Program-made: the position numbers and the translations under genes
Notes under the pieces: generated by a model
What the model was told of the DNA's origin: nothing
Seen by the model: the letters and a program-made list of their open reading frames with translations, nothing else
Databases searched by the model: none
From: Candidula unifasciata
Lineage: Eukaryota; Mollusca; Gastropoda; Stylommatophora; Geomitridae
Length of the DNA stretch: 64,000 bases
Reading direction: 5' to 3'
Assembly (NCBI GenBank): GCA_905116865.2
Contig: CAJHNH020008432.1
Location: 193,501 to 257,500, forward strand
Shown here: positions 52,481 through 64,000 of the stretch, one piece after another
Numbering within the stretch: the stretch's first letter is position 1
Layout of the letters: every line of letters begins with the position of its first letter

Positions 52481-52529
52481 AAAAATGCCTATAACTCTAC
52501 AGAAGAGGCAACTGTTAAATAGAGCTCAG

Positions 52530-52875
52530 TAATAACACATGGAGCCAAGTGTTAACAACTGCAATTAGTATTAACGAATGGAGTCAAATGTTAACAAATA
52601 TGACCAAGTATTAACATACATAGCCATGTGTTAAACGGAACTAAGCATTAACAAACAGAGCCAAGTATTAACAAATGGAGCTAAGTGTTAACAACTGGAG
52701 ATAAACATTAACAAATGGAGCCAAATATTAACAATTGGAACTAAGTATTAACAAATGGAGCTAAATATTAATGAATATAGATGTGTTAAAAAACTGGAAC
52801 TAAGTACTGATAAATGGAGCCAAGTGTTAATAAAAAGCGCTAAGTGTTGACAAAAACAGCCAAGTCTTAACTCAA
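52530..52875 (+). repeat. 22-bp minisatellite GGAGCCAAGTATTAACAAAT
   Basis: About 15 imperfect copies of a GGAGCTAAGTATTAACAAAT-type unit of about 22 bp. Confidence 0.8.
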
Positions 52876-53930
52876 AGCCACAAGGAAGGAAACACCTCGC
52901 TTTTAGTAGACAACAGATTGTTCATACTTTATCACTATGTGTAACAACAGCAGTAAGAGACTGATTAACAATTTATAACAATCAACAGCACTTAATGCTG
53001 TGTAAACACCAGCATCCGCAGTTCTGCTCAATTTAAATAAGACACCATAGCTGTGCTCAAAACAATTCTCTTTCAAGCACACTGCAGGGCAGAGAATCCC
53101 CACCCCAAGAATGTATATACGTTTCACCCCTTAGCTGAGTAAAAAAAAAAAAAAAAAACCACAGCACGCTGCTCCTCTCTGGTGCATGTCAAAAATGTGG
53201 GTACCATCTTCAAACTGTCACTACGATGTCACAGGTTTAACTTGCCCCATGATGTCACCTGCTCAACACACTTCACATCCTTAACAAAAATACTGACACT
53301 TTATAAGACAATGGCATGGTTACAGTAATTTCTGTCACACTTTCAAGGTTTTCATTTGAAGCCCCCTATATATATATAGATATTTTCAGTGACAACACAC
53401 ATCACTTTTTGCTTTATCTGTATATGACTGCCCACTGTATTTCCAATTTTAATTGCGGCCACTTCTTTCTAGTAAACATTTTTAATTAAAAAAATAATTC
53501 TGAAACCTTTCATCAATTTTAAAATTACCCAGAATGTTGACTACATTCATCAACTTTAACCTTTTACAAATCCTCCCCGCCCCCTCTTCAAAGGCTATTA
53601 AAAAATGTTTCTTATTGGGTGGTCTGAGGGCACCTGAATAAATTTAAAGGGTCTATAATATCAGTGACCATTGACAAAACAGAAACAAGCACCCTCAACT
53701 TTAGAATGCAATCCTGTTTGCGATTTTAATATTAATTTAAATAAGTTGATCAGTGCGACTATAGAAAAGTTACGGGTCAGCAGTAGACTGAAAATAAGAG
53801 GGTCCGCAAGCCTTAGCTAACTGATAACCGCTGCTACACAGCACAATCCTACATCTCTTTACTGATTCCTGCAGCTTCCGCTGATTCCAAGATGCCTGCT
53901 CAGTGTGCGATTATAGTGTATATAATTATC
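52876..53930. other. Spacer without recognised feature
   Basis: Contains an A run at 53,141-53,158 and an AT dinucleotide stretch at 53,370-53,378; no gene support. Confidence 0.35.
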
Positions 53931-53931
53931 A

Positions 53932-54170
53932 GGGAGTGACCGTGGTGTAGCAGTTAGACATCCGCCTGCAGATCTGAAGGTCGTGGGTTCAGGTCCTGAG
54001 GGATCAAACTTTTTTCAAAAATGACCTTGGCTCCCAGCCTTAATCAGATACCAGGTAGAGTCCTGGGAAGTAAAGGCAGCCGGTGTGATGTTGACCATAT
54101 CACTCACTGAGTACCGACTGGTCTATAAAATGTAGGTCGTCTGAAAGCATGGGACAGGGTACTTTATTTC
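53932..54170 (+). mobile_element. tRNA-headed SINE S4
   Basis: Head: GGGAGTGACCGTGGTGTAGC, AGTTAGACATCCGCCTGCAG, GGTCGTGGGTTCAGGTCCTG (A box TGGTGTAGCAG, B box GGTTCAGGTCC). Body: AAGGCAGCCGGTGTGATG, TTGACCATATCACTCACTGA, GTACCGACTGGTCTATAAAA. The body recurs on the minus strand at 59,595-59,660. A near-complete, well-preserved copy. Confidence 0.75.
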
Positions 54171-54304
54171 TTTACTTTATATAATTCTCATATTGCATTA
54201 ATTGTCCCTTTCTCAAATCCTAACATTATTAATCATGTTCACTTAATTTTAAATCTAGCTCTTTTCATTATGCAATTCTGAGAAGACAGAAGAGATAACA
54301 TTAC

Positions 54305-54400
54305 AAATGAAGAAATCTGAAGACAAGAGACTGAAACCAGTCGTACAGTTCATTAATGAGCAACGAATGAGATGGTCTGGCCATCAGCATCACATTGGCC
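54305..54400 (+). pseudogene. LINE C-terminus scrap
   Basis: LKPVVQFINEQRMRWSGHQHH corresponds to the xFIExQRxRWFGHVxRM block after the reverse transcriptase. Confidence 0.6.
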
Positions 54401-55368
54401 ACCTTCATTTCCCAGGAAATTTCCTGTTAATCATTTTAGGCTGGGCCAATGTGGTAACCCAAGCCATTTATAGAACAGTCTGCCCTGATGTGGATATGAA
54501 GTCAGGGCCTTCCGGTGCAAGCCTCCAGACACTGTACCACCACTGCTCCCCTCATCACTTATGTAAAAAAATATAAATATAACTTTCAGCAGATCACTAA
54601 ATAAGTATACCCTTTAGTAAATATCATTTAATAGTTTTACAGAAATGTAGCTGTGTGAGAGTGTACATCCAGGGCAAAAGGCGAGGCATGTTGCAGACAG
54701 CACCTGATTGATGGCCCAGTGAGTTTTCCTTTCTTCTGTCTGCCAGCATCAGTAACATGTTCAAAGAATAGTTGCACCTCAGAAGTTACTGTTTCCTCTT
54801 CTGCCATACCACTGTTTCCAAGATGTAGCCCAGAGTTGTGGTTTTCCGTATCTATCTTGCGCTTTTAAGGTGGCTCGAGTGATGAATTTGTTCAATTTTT
54901 GTTGTAGTATCCAGCTACACCGTCACTGCATTTAGAGAAAGGCATGCTCAGTGCAGAGTGTATGTATCGCTTCAAATGCCCCGGGCACTCAGTTTTTTGT
55001 TTTCTTTTGAATACTTTGCCCAGGGCAGGCAGGAATGTTGGGCAATGGAGAGACTGATAGAATGGCTGGTTCTACTCTAGTCGGTAGTGATAGATATGGT
55101 CAGGGCTCTTTGAAGGCAGGTGAACAATGCAGAGGCATGGTCATCTGGTGGACGCTCTACATTCAGAGGACAAGCAAGACAAATATATAACCAAACTGCT
55201 ACTAGCACCATCAGAACTGGAACTCTTCACTGGCTGCAGGGGATGAGGACGGAGCGCATATGCGAATGTCCCACAGTTCTTAGCTCAACAATCCACCTCC
55301 TCTGGTTTTCCACTCACCTTATGTCCAGAAGATCTGCCGCAGAAAGTCTCATATACAGTCTGATCAGA

Positions 55369-55397
55369 CCCCCCCCCCCCCCCCCCCCCCCCCCCCC
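55369..55397 (+). repeat. Poly(C) run, 29 bases
   Basis: Uninterrupted C29. Confidence 0.9.
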
Positions 55398-55634
55398 ATC
55401 TTTTTCGTTAGCTTACTAGGCTAACTGCATGAGGGGGAAAGAAAGATTTAACCAGGCTGATGCCAGGTCCCATTAGCCGGAAACTTTGAAGTTACTAGCT
55501 TTTGTCAATTAATTTTTGTTACTATTCTTCTCTGTATAGTGTTCATGTTTAGCAAGACTTCCTTAAACAGGAAGATCTTGTAGTCTTGTCAAGGTAACCC
55601 GATCACCTTTGTCCCCTGAATCAACATCTCTAGT

Positions 55635-55850
55635 TTAAAGTTCAAGTGATGAGGATCGACCTCACTGCAGTATTTTATCCCACGCAGCTCGGGCTCTCTC
55701 CACAGAGCAGGTTAGACTATCCAGTGTCACACATAGCACAGCTAGAGTAATGATCTCATAGGACCTCTAGAAATTTCACACACAAACTTAAAACCTACAA
55801 CCCTCAGAGCGTGAGGCAACATTTGATCACCTGGCCACGGAAACCAGCAA
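55635..55850 (-). mobile_element. SINE S3, diverged copy
   Basis: On the minus strand: TCCGTGGCCAGGTGATCAAA, TGTTGCCTCACGCTCTGAGG, then GAGCCCGAGCTGCGTGGGAT and AAAATACTGCAGTGAGGTCG; same order as 48,680-48,915. Confidence 0.65.
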
Positions 55851-56535
55851 TCACTAGAATAACCAATAACACACAAGTAAAATACTGCACCCTCAAATTA
55901 TGCTTGATTCCTCTCATGACACCTCTTAGCCTGAAATGTTTACCCAATCAAGAAGCCACACCATCCATCACTGGTTCTTTACAAAAAAAAATCGCTCTCG
56001 TCATAGAACACTGTGCTGAGATTCTTCAGACTCAGGCTTGAGTAGAACTAATCACTTATGGGTTACATCCGTGTGCCATGATGTTGATCCGTTGAATAAA
56101 CCGAAGCATCTTCAACTGCTTGTATCCACCTTTGCGGAGATCAGCTTCGGTCTGATTTTTTGGGAAGCCATGCCCTGCCTCACCATATCTTTTCAGGCCT
56201 ACAAAGATTTATGTGCTTCTTCTTCTTCCTCCTCCTCTTCTTCTTCCACCTTCAGAGGTCAATGTATTTACGAAAGCAGTGGTCAATCTGACATAGCTGA
56301 TATCTCAGTCGTCTGCCCTCAAAAGGTGCCAGTACTGGCCAACATCAAAGACCTTTGTTACACTAGTGACACACTGGGCACATCATGCTGAAATAAAAAA
56401 ATTTTCTAAACCAATCTCAGCATTCGATGGGTGATGTGTTTAACTAACACCATTTTAGACTGGGCTGACCTTGGAGCCAAGGTTAAATTTGAAAAAACCC
56501 AACTGATGCACATTTCAAACCAAGACCTTCTGGGT

Positions 56536-56572
<37 letters not shown>
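56536..56572 (+). repeat. Poly(G) run, 37 bases
   Basis: Uninterrupted G37, the longest homopolymer in the window. Confidence 0.95.
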
Positions 56573-56573
<1 letters not shown>

Positions 56574-56897
56574 GAGATGTGTCTCCAAAAGTCATAGCAC
56601 TTGTATCATCAAATATAGTTATACCTGCTCTGCATATGTCTGACAACCAAGTTATGTTCAACAAGGGAAAGAAGGTGGGAGGAATTAAGGGGAGGTGGGC
56701 TGTGGGGCGTTGTCCTGTCATGAAATGCAAAAACTAACAACCAGGGTAATGCCATAAACTTCAACCCCCAAACAACCTTGCAAATATCATCAAACACAAC
56801 CAAAAGGCTGGAGGAAATAACATAGCTCAAGGCCAAGGCCGACCAGCCACGAAATTTAAAACACAACACAATATGAATACTGTAGTCAACAGACCCC

Positions 56898-57534
56898 TTA
56901 AACTTCTTCTCCGAGTCGACTGTCCAAGAAAAACGGGGTCACAGGAGCCCAGGGGTGATCAGACCCTTTGGTTCGATCCCCACCCAGGCTGACAGTGTCC
57001 CCACCACAGGGTAATAACGGTGAGGAGGTAACAGTTTCATGGGTTGGGTGTTGTTGTTGGGAAATCACCTGTGACGTTACAATCTGTTTTTCAGCAGTTG
57101 ATGACAACGTGTGTGCTGATGAATTATTACTTTGCACTGAGGGATCAGATGAAACTGTTGAATTAATTTTCGAATGTGAATCTACTTTGCACAGCAGAGA
57201 TTTGTCTACGCTGCTCGCTGCGTTATTACTAGGTGAACTCAATGCAGCAGAAGTGTTCAGGGACAGGTTTTGATTGTGCGGCAACGGCTGCGAGGAAAAC
57301 AAAGGTGAAGATTGTATGGGGGTCTGAGAACCGGCCGGCTTACAGCTGAATGTCTCAACCGGTGCTGAAGCTGATGAGTAATGGACAGAGACGGCTGATT
57401 GTACAGATGATGTAACTCCTTCTTCCACACTGTCACTTCTGGATGGCCTCCGAGAGGCTGAGACAGACTTCAGGACATCAGAGGGTATCACAGGGACATC
57501 CATGTTGGAACTTGTGAAAAACGCCATCTTTTCT
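56898..57534 (-). CDS. Unrecognised Ser-rich protein, terminal or long exon
   Basis: The acceptor TTTCCCACAG|AGAAAAGATGG ends at 57,535. The frame then runs REKMAFFTSSNMDVPVIPSD, VLKSVSASRRPSRSDSVEEG and about 160 residues rich in Ser, Thr, Val and Gln (SSPSNNAASSVDKSLL, SSDPSVQSNNSSAHTLSS) to a stop at 56,898. The first codon is split AG|A with the exon at 58,645-58,778, so the two join in frame. An alternative is that this is a first exon starting at the ATG at 57,527. SRRPSRSDSVEE looks like a basophilic kinase site. There is no domain; it is probably a disordered tail of a cytoplasmic protein. Family unknown. Confidence 0.65.
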
Positions 57535-58344
57535 CTGTGGGAAATTAATGGGGGAGAGAAGAAGGACAATTAAAAAGAAAAGTGTATGGTTATAATTAAG
57601 CAATGAGAATTTTAATAAAATCTGTTAATTTTTTAAATTAATTCTTATTTTTGTTGTTCTTTTTATCTCCCTGCCAACAGTTTTTTTTTTTTTTAGATCA
57701 GAAGGCCGCGGGCCTTTATAAAGATGGTGGTGTGATTAGTTCATTAGTTTGATCTCTACCTAAACATTAGACCCGAGATCTCTCTACTGCATGTAGGAGA
57801 GCATGTCTGCAGCACAAGCTCAGTATTCTGGGTTTTTGGGCAAAGTTCTGAGTCCCGGATCTTGAATTTTTTTGTGTACATGCAGGTTTGTTTGTTTGTT
57901 TAAAAAAAAAAATTTGTTTGTTTTTTAATTTGAAGATTGCAAAGTTTTTTGACAGCCCAATGCTACTGTAAAGGAAGTGCACAGTCTGTTTAGCTCTTAA
58001 AAGAACCCAAAGATCTAAAGCTGTTCTGTGGATCCTAAAACCCATCACCAGATGGTTGGCTGGTTATGAATCCTCTAGAACATTAAGCCTGATGCACTGG
58101 TGCTTGGGTCATTCAAGCTGTATTTCTTTCAGTGCCAGTAAATGCAATGTCAATCTGATGGTTGTCCCAAACATCATATACTTATTCCAGCTTTCTCTTA
58201 CGGCCCCATGCTGTTAGCACTTCAGAGCAACAATCTGGGTAAGAGTTGAATAATGCAACAATTGGCAGTGACAGAATGAGCGTTAGCAGCAAGTGCCTGG
58301 GTTAGGAATTTCTCTCTCTCTGTGTTTGTGTGCGCGCGCATGTG

Positions 58345-58585
<241 letters not shown>

Positions 58586-58644
58586 GAGAGATAATGCCAG
58601 GAGGAAAGAAGCATTATCAAGAGGAAACAAAGAGACAAGACTAC

Positions 58645-58778
58645 CTGAAATTAAACATCCGAGACTGATGCGAGCCCCGCCTCATTTTGTGCACATCTTT
58701 GGTGACTTTCTTCATAAGGTGTTCAGCTCTCTTGTCCTGCTTTGAGATGTACTCTCTCCGATCACCACTTGAAGATGC
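58645..58778 (-). CDS. Internal exon of the Ser-rich gene
   Basis: 134 bp, acceptor TATTTCACAG|GCATC, donor TTTCAG|GTAGTC. It encodes ASSSGDRREYISKQDKRAEH, LMKKVTKDVHKMRRGSHQSR and MFNF plus the AG of the next Arg codon. The stretch is basic and charged with a helical pattern, unlike random translation. The entry phase is 0 and the exit phase 2, which matches the exon at 57,534. No known family came to mind; a conserved motif of this kind, followed by a disordered Ser-rich tail, suggests a scaffold or adaptor protein, but that is a guess. Confidence 0.7.
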
Positions 58779-58899
58779 CTGTGAAATACACATAAGACAT
58801 AGAAACTCCAAGGCATAGAAATAACTGAAAAATCCACATTTTTTTTCTTCCTTTACTCTTTGTTTCCCCCTCCATCCCCGCCTCTCCACACAGACTTAC

Positions 58900-59021
58900 T
58901 ATTATTAACAGTACAGACTGCTTCTTCATCTTCTCTGGTCCTGATTTGCTTTTCAGTGTCAGGTTCTGAAGAGGCATCAGGTGTGGGCCGTGGTATACTA
59001 GCATCAAAGGATACTGATTTT
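58900..59021 (-). CDS. Possible upstream exon of the Ser-rich gene
   Basis: Acceptor GATATATAG|AAAATCAG and a perfect donor AATA|GTAAGT border 122 bp. One frame reads KSVSFDASIPRPTPDASSEP and DTEKQIRTREDEEAVCTVNN, which looks like protein, but its exit phase (1) does not fit the next exon (entry 0). The frame that does fit reads less like protein. Either the donor or acceptor differs from my choice, or a small exon is missed. Confidence 0.3.
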
Positions 59022-59504
59022 CTATATATCGCTAATGTTGTCAGCCTTTAGCTTTGCCTGTCCAGGCTCTCTGTAGTGCACTGTTTGGTGGTAGTCCTGA
59101 CACTCTTGACACAAGCCTGATCCATTTTAACTAGGAATTTCTTTTTTTTAAAATTTAAATAAGAAAGGACGGTGCAAACCCACTGCTCTGATCTTAGGGG
59201 ATTACAGAAAATCACATCAAACAGAAACAGCAGCTAAATGTACAATGCTACCAACAGAAACAATAGGGTCCACACACATTACATAATGTACACAGCAAAC
59301 AGCAGTATCTAATTTGAAGATTCCACAATCTGCCTGATAAATACAGTTAGTGTTTGAACAAATCTTACAATTCTTCTTACATAAAAATTGTCTTCCCTGT
59401 CATAGAGAAAGCTGATTTTCCCAAATTTAAGGGTTTTTGATGACACGACATCTTGGAAAGTGGCCAATAAGATTAAATACAGCTTTGGTGAACACCCCCC
59501 CCCC

Positions 59505-59660
59505 TCCCCCCAGGACCATACAACGAGCAACCAACACACGGTGACACAAAGTGCTACCATGTGGATGAGGATCACCCAGGCACAAGTCAACAATTAGGCA
59601 CTCAATGGTGATGTGGTCAACATCATGCCAGCCGCCTTTAATTTCTAGGACATACTCATT
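59505..59660 (-). mobile_element. SINE S1 and S4 body pieces
   Basis: CCAGGACCATACAACGAGC, GGTGACACAAAGTGCTACC and GGATGAGGATCACCCAGG (S1, 59,505-59,590) run into GGTGATGTGGTCAACATCAT and GCCAGCCGCCTTTAATTTC (S4 body, 59,600-59,650). A C run precedes it at 59,494-59,511. Confidence 0.6.
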
Positions 59661-59756
59661 TTCGCCAGGGCTCAATACTTAGATGGCTTAGTCACAAAAC
59701 ATAAGCAAAACATGAACACAGATGTGTAATGTGATTCTGGTCTTTCTTAGCATCAC

Positions 59757-60195
59757 TGGCTGTGAATCCCTGCGGACAATTCTGGTTACTTTTCAATTTT
59801 GGACCTAAGTCTTTTTCCAAAACTGGAGTCTTACGTGCATATCCATTTTCTAGATCTGGCCTATTTGTAAGGAGACTGTTGGTTTCTTGCCTCTCAGGAA
59901 GATGCATTCTTCTTTGTTCACCGACTGTAAGCTATGGTGTAGTCCTGACTGTTCATCCATTTGCATTCTGACTTTGTGATAGGGCCTGAGATTTGCATGT
60001 ACATCCATTTTATCGGCTTATGTGCGTGCAGTTTGATGTTACTTTCCGCTTAGGCAGATGCACTCCGACTTCAAAGGAAGCTCCCAATTAGTCAACTATT
60101 ACATGTTTTTTTTTTTTTGGAGGGGGGGGGGGGGGTGTAGTACTGGGTCAAATTTCCCCCCCCCCCCCCCTCCCAAAGGGCCCCTGAACCCACAC
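59757..60195 (+). mobile_element. Two R1 SINE bodies in tandem, second with 3' domain
   Basis: First: CACTGGCTGTGAATCCCTG, CCAAAACTGGAGTCTTACG, GACTGTTGGTTTCTTGCC. Second from 59,925: GACTGTAAGCTATGG, GACTGTTCATCCATTTGC, GCACTCCGACTTCAAAGG, CCCAATTAGTCAACTATTAC, a G run at 60,123-60,136, GTACTGGGTCAAATTTCCC, then AAAGGGCCCCTGAACCCAC. Confidence 0.65.
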
Positions 60196-61480
60196 GAACT
60201 GACTCTGGATATTGTGTGAGATGGTGAGCCACCTTTGCTCAATGAACTTGCACACAATGATGCTAGTTAGGTTTAATCAGCTGAGATTTTCCTAGGGGGG
60301 AGTGTGGCAAGGAAATCAAATCAAGACATCCAATATAATGAATTCAAACAAAACCATGCTAGTAAGCATTCTTGCAGCAGGGGAAGAACAAAGAGATAAA
60401 TACCCGGATTATTTAGCTGTATGTCATGAAAGAAGCATGAACACAGATCTAATCTGTAATTCTGGTGATCATGTGAGTTAGCAAACAAGGACTGGCAATG
60501 CTAATTATTATTATTCTTCCTTCATCCTCAAGACAATATCAGGAAAGAAGTTTGGATGGAACCAGTACAAAACTACAACAAGAGACAACAGGTCAAATGA
60601 TTTGGACCTGTGTCAAGACTACTACCAGACTGGACCAGAGAAAGCTCTGTCAATTAGACATAATGAAGCAGGGCCCGAGGTCGATTTCACAAACGATGGA
60701 CAGATGGAATTTCCCAGATACCAGCATCTACATAGCTCATTCAAAGGCTCACACCAAATGCTGCTTCCAAAAATGACACTGAACAGCACAAACAGGACTG
60801 GAGAAGAATTATTTATCATCAAAAGGGAGGATTTACACATTCTGTTGTGGTTTACAGCTGGACAGTGAAATGTGCACATTTCTGCCGAACATATCCAACT
60901 TTAGCAAATCTTGCTTTTTCTGCCTTTTACTGCATGTTGTTTGTTAAGGGGAGTGGGGATCTGTTCCCTCCTACCTCCCCCGAAATGGGGGTCCTGGAAC
61001 ATGCATGAGAAGCTATGCTGACATGACATATGATGATGATAATGATGATGATGAGGGTTAATAAATTAGGATTTTACTGTCAGAGAGCATGGCAGGACAT
61101 TCTAATTAGGGCATCCAGTAAAAACAGATCAACCAAACCATGCTTGGGAGCTTCTTATGACAACTACTGATACATTCCTGCATCTCACATGAGGCAGTTA
61201 AATGTTGTGTCTGCTTGCATCAAAGACATGCACCACCACAGTTCATTATGCTACATAAAAAAAAAAAAATACAAAGAAAAAAAAATTCAGAAGGGAAGCA
61301 GGAAGAAAAAAAAGAGGATAAGAATGAGAAGACAGAGGAAGTTAGGGAAAAGAGAAGCCATAATAAGAGCTAAATAAAACAGGAAGAAGAGAATGGAGAG
61401 TTAACTTGCCCGATTGGGTGAGTCTACCATTACAACTTTTATGTACAACTTTTGCGGTTTATGGTTTATACAAGGGATTA
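60196..61480. other. Spacer; GATGAT and A-rich low complexity
   Basis: A GATGATGAT tract at 61,029-61,054 and an A/GAA-rich stretch at 61,255-61,350. No gene support. Confidence 0.4.
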
Positions 61481-61486
61481 ACATCA

Positions 61487-61690
61487 TGGCACAAGGGTAG
61501 TAACCCAAAAGTGTTCTGTTCTATGTCTAACTCAAGCCTGAATCTAAAGAATCTCAGCGCAGTGCACCAACTATCTTCTACTGGAGAGGATCCTGAAATA
61601 CTTTGGGTGGATTTTTAACTCAAAATTTTGCAGCGCCCGTTAGGCTACTCTTTTCCATTTCATACTGGCTGCTTCCATTTCATACTGGCT
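61487..61690 (+). mobile_element. SINE family T body, second copy
   Basis: ATGGCACAAGGGTAGTAACCC, AGAATCTCAGCGCAGTGCACC, GAGGATCCTGAAATACTTTGG and GTTAGGCTACTCTTTTCC, matching 14,340-14,530. A short duplication CTGCTTCCATTTCATACTGG follows. Confidence 0.7.
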
Positions 61691-61789
61691 GCCAAGGTTT
61701 TTTTTTTTTTAAACGTGTGCAGCAATACACATGGGCATGCCATCTTACTATCCAGAGACCAGGAGGAAATTATTAGAAGTCCACGTGAA

Positions 61790-61870
61790 AAAATTCCAGC
61801 CTTTCCGGGTCCTAAACCTGTGACCTCCAGCACTTGAGGCAGACGCCATGCCACAAGACCATTCAGCCCC
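61790..61870 (-). mobile_element. tRNA-like SINE head
   Basis: On the minus strand GTCTTGTGGCATGGCGTCTG (A-box region) and GGTCACAGGTTTAGGACCC (B-box region). No closing acceptor stem. Confidence 0.5.
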
Positions 61871-61994
61871 CCTTTTTCGGTGTAGGCGGGGAGGGAGCAG
61901 GGTTTATGAGCCCGAGGATTTAGGACCACATGGCTATTGCTGTTGCCATGGACTGTGTAGGTTAGGATTTCGTTTTTTGCTGACAGAAAAAAAT

Positions 61995-62073
61995 GCACAA
62001 CCTTATCAAGGATTTGAACCTGGGGCTTCTGCATGAGAGCCCAGTGTTCTTAACCATTGGGCCAGTAGCTCCT
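61995..62073 (-). mobile_element. tRNA-derived sequence (Leu/Met-like), SINE head
   Basis: On the minus strand GGAGCTACTGGCCCAATGG, TTAAGAACACTGGGCTCTC, CCCCAGGTTCAAATCCTTG: A box TGGCCCAATGG and a perfect B box GGTTCAAATCC. The 3' end does not pair with GGAGCTA, so it is not a working tRNA gene. Confidence 0.6.
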
Positions 62074-62079
62074 ACAAGT

Positions 62080-64000
62080 ACTTCCCAGAAATGTGTCCTG
62101 GTAGAGACCAGTCATTGCTGGGAACAACAAACCCACCCTATATGACCGCCGGTAGGTTTCTCCACAGATGGCCGTGGACATAGAGAAGCACTTAATTCGA
62201 TATAAGAAGCACCATTTCTATGTAGGACAGCCAAAAAAAAAAAGATTACCATCACAAATACCCAATAATAATTCAAGAAGCAACATTTTGAGAAAGATAA
62301 CCAGATAAAGATCGCAACTATAACCATCATTCAAACTGGTCTTCCTTCAACCAATAAATAAGCAGGGGTGGACTAAGATAAGAAACTGAAGGAGAAAAGA
62401 AAAGAAATAAGAAGCAGAAAATCAGGAGGGGAGAAGACAGAAATGGAATAAGAAAATGAGGAAAAAGGAATGGAATTTAGAAAGCTTTTCACCAGCAGAC
62501 TCCTGCTCCCACCGTGGAGTACTTTCTTCTTGTAAATGGTAAAACAAAAGATACAGTAGAAGTAGACTAAGAAAGCAAGATAAGAGAAGGAGGAGAAGTA
62601 AGAAGTGGAAGAGAATGGAGAAAGCAGAAAGTGTAAATACAAAACAAACCAAAAAAATAACTAAGCATGTCACTACTGTAGTATAAGAACAAGCAAGAGG
62701 CTTCAAAACCACACAAGGAAATGACTTTTCTTACACATCTGGACTGCCAGTAGTTTGCCTACCGATTCAAAACATTGTTACAGAGTTTAATCATTCTGAG
62801 CTATGTTGTTTGATACATGACATTACTTCTGAGGTATTTGTGATCAATCCATGATAAATCTATTGTAAAAAATGTGGAAAGTGTGACTGATCTTAAGAAA
62901 TGTGGATAGTGTGATCTATCTTAACAAATAAGAAAACCGCCATCCATCTGCATCAAATGTGAAATGTGTGATCCATAGTCAATGCAGATAGTTTTGTCTA
63001 TTTAATGTGGAAAGCTTGACTGCTCTATGTGTAACAAATACAGACGTATTTCCTATGACAAATGTGAAAACTGATTCATCTGAAGCAAGCAAGGAGAAAT
63101 TAACGACTGCCTAGAAAAAGTTCATGTAAGTTGAAATTACATGTAACCATAAAAAAGTGGCTGAATGAGATGAATCCTTGTTACACGTTTTTTAAGAACA
63201 GTCTCGCAACAAGTCTTTGGACATATAAAATTCAAACAGCTGACAAAAAAATAACAAAATGCACCATCTTTTAAAATGTTACCATAATTACTGGCATCAT
63301 GGGGGTAATAGACTGAAAGGACAGGGTAGATAGAGAGAACGACAGGGTATATCGAGAAAACGACAGGCTATATAGAGAGAACGACAGGGTATATAGAGAG
63401 AACAACAAATAACATACAGGAAATGCTGCCTACAGGAAAAAGTTAAATGAGAGTAGACTGCGAAGGTTGGGTATAAAGAGAGATATGCATACACAAACTG
63501 CACACATACAAAAGTTGAAGACCATGAGACAGACCAAGAAGAAGGTGGAGAAATAATATACAGGATGGTCTACAAATACTTGAAGTCACCTACTGGAAAG
63601 AGACGGCCAAATGCAAAAATGGACACCTGTGGTATCTGCAGCAAAGAACCACAAGGACTTATAAAGATGAAGCTGAAAAAGAAGAAGATAAAGAAAGGAA
63701 GGAAGGAAGGAAGAAGATAGTATTCTCTGCTCATGAAATGAGCATAGGGCCATTGAAGAATATTGTTACCGTTAAGAAAAATCAACTTTAAAAGGGGAAG
63801 ATGAAGATAAAAACATGCTGGATGACATAAGCCAATGAGACCGAGGAATATCATCAATGCTACTGAACCAGAACACCAACAGCCTAAATCTGTGAAGAAC
63901 GCCTTGTTCCAAGGCACATGACGATGATAAAAATAAATGTAATAAAGTATGTCTGGATGGATGATGCATGTAAATTAATTACTACTGATGTGTACAGTCT
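62080..64000. other. Spacer with short tandem tracts
   Basis: Purine-rich stretch 62,375-62,640. A 21-bp tandem GACAGGGTATATAGAGAGAAC, four copies, is at 63,320-63,405. A GGAA tract lies near 63,690-63,715. Bases 62,870-63,010 have degenerate GTGGAAAGTGTGA repeats. No exon support. Confidence 0.5.

Noticed and set aside
61995..62073. A functional tRNA gene
   Set aside because: Good A and B boxes but no pairing acceptor stem; better read as a SINE head.

Overview
This is a repeat-dense animal nuclear genome window with very few host exons. Introns are kilobases long. Microsatellites and homopolymer runs are abundant, and there are many tRNA-headed SINEs and decayed non-LTR retrotransposons. 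Nothing looks bacterial: there are no operons or ribosome binding sites. The repeat style (mixed SINE families sharing a 3' domain, L1/Tx1-type and RNase-H-bearing LINEs) together with the TMEM165 exon suggests an invertebrate, most likely a marine mollusc such as a gastropod. The organism is an inference, not something I can read directly.

Region 1 (1-15,960). The minus strand carries the first two coding exons of a TMEM165/GDT1-type Golgi cation transporter (exon 1 6,596-6,811; exon 2 2,386-2,605). The rest of the gene lies off the left edge. The introns and flanks hold LINE 3'-end fragments, SINEs, a TCA/ACC minisatellite, and a 373-bp palindromic fold-back transposon at 12,726-13,098 with a perfect 8-bp target duplication.

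Region 2 (15,965-45,000) is a set of nested insertions. A 28-bp minisatellite (15,965-16,240 and 43,114-44,990) is interrupted by what looks like a ~2.2-kb solo LTR (16,241-18,258 plus 42,919-43,113; termini TGTGACG...CGACA; 5-bp duplication ACCAC). The LTR is interrupted by a 24,652-bp unit with hAT-like ends (18,259-42,910; CAGGGTTGCCA termini, identical 8-bp duplication CTTTACTT). Most of that unit is a direct tandem array of a ~5.03-kb segment: unit 1 at 19,468, unit 2 at 30,844, unit 3 at 37,237 and a partial unit 4 at 42,266. Because the units are paralogues, each later insertion has an 'empty site' in a sister unit. Unit 1 gained a 6.18-kb Tx1/L1-like LINE that appears to carry a transduced histone H4 gene fragment between two poly(A) tracts, and also a 207-bp SINE. 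Unit 2 gained a 236-bp SINE whose head matches the 5' end of U2 snRNA, and a 1.13-kb insertion of unknown class. Unit 3 is the clean reference.

Region 3 (45,000-64,000). Minisatellites, long G and C runs and LINE/SINE fragments predominate. Two exons of an unrecognised Ser-rich protein on the minus strand (58,645-58,778 and 56,898-57,534) have splice sites and phase that match exactly. A (GA)n tract of about 200 bp lies just upstream of them in plus-strand coordinates, in the intron between them.

The most interesting content is the nested, self-dated transposon stack of region 2, especially the U2-headed SINE and the LINE-H4 composite. All family calls come from reading motifs by eye; no searches were run.
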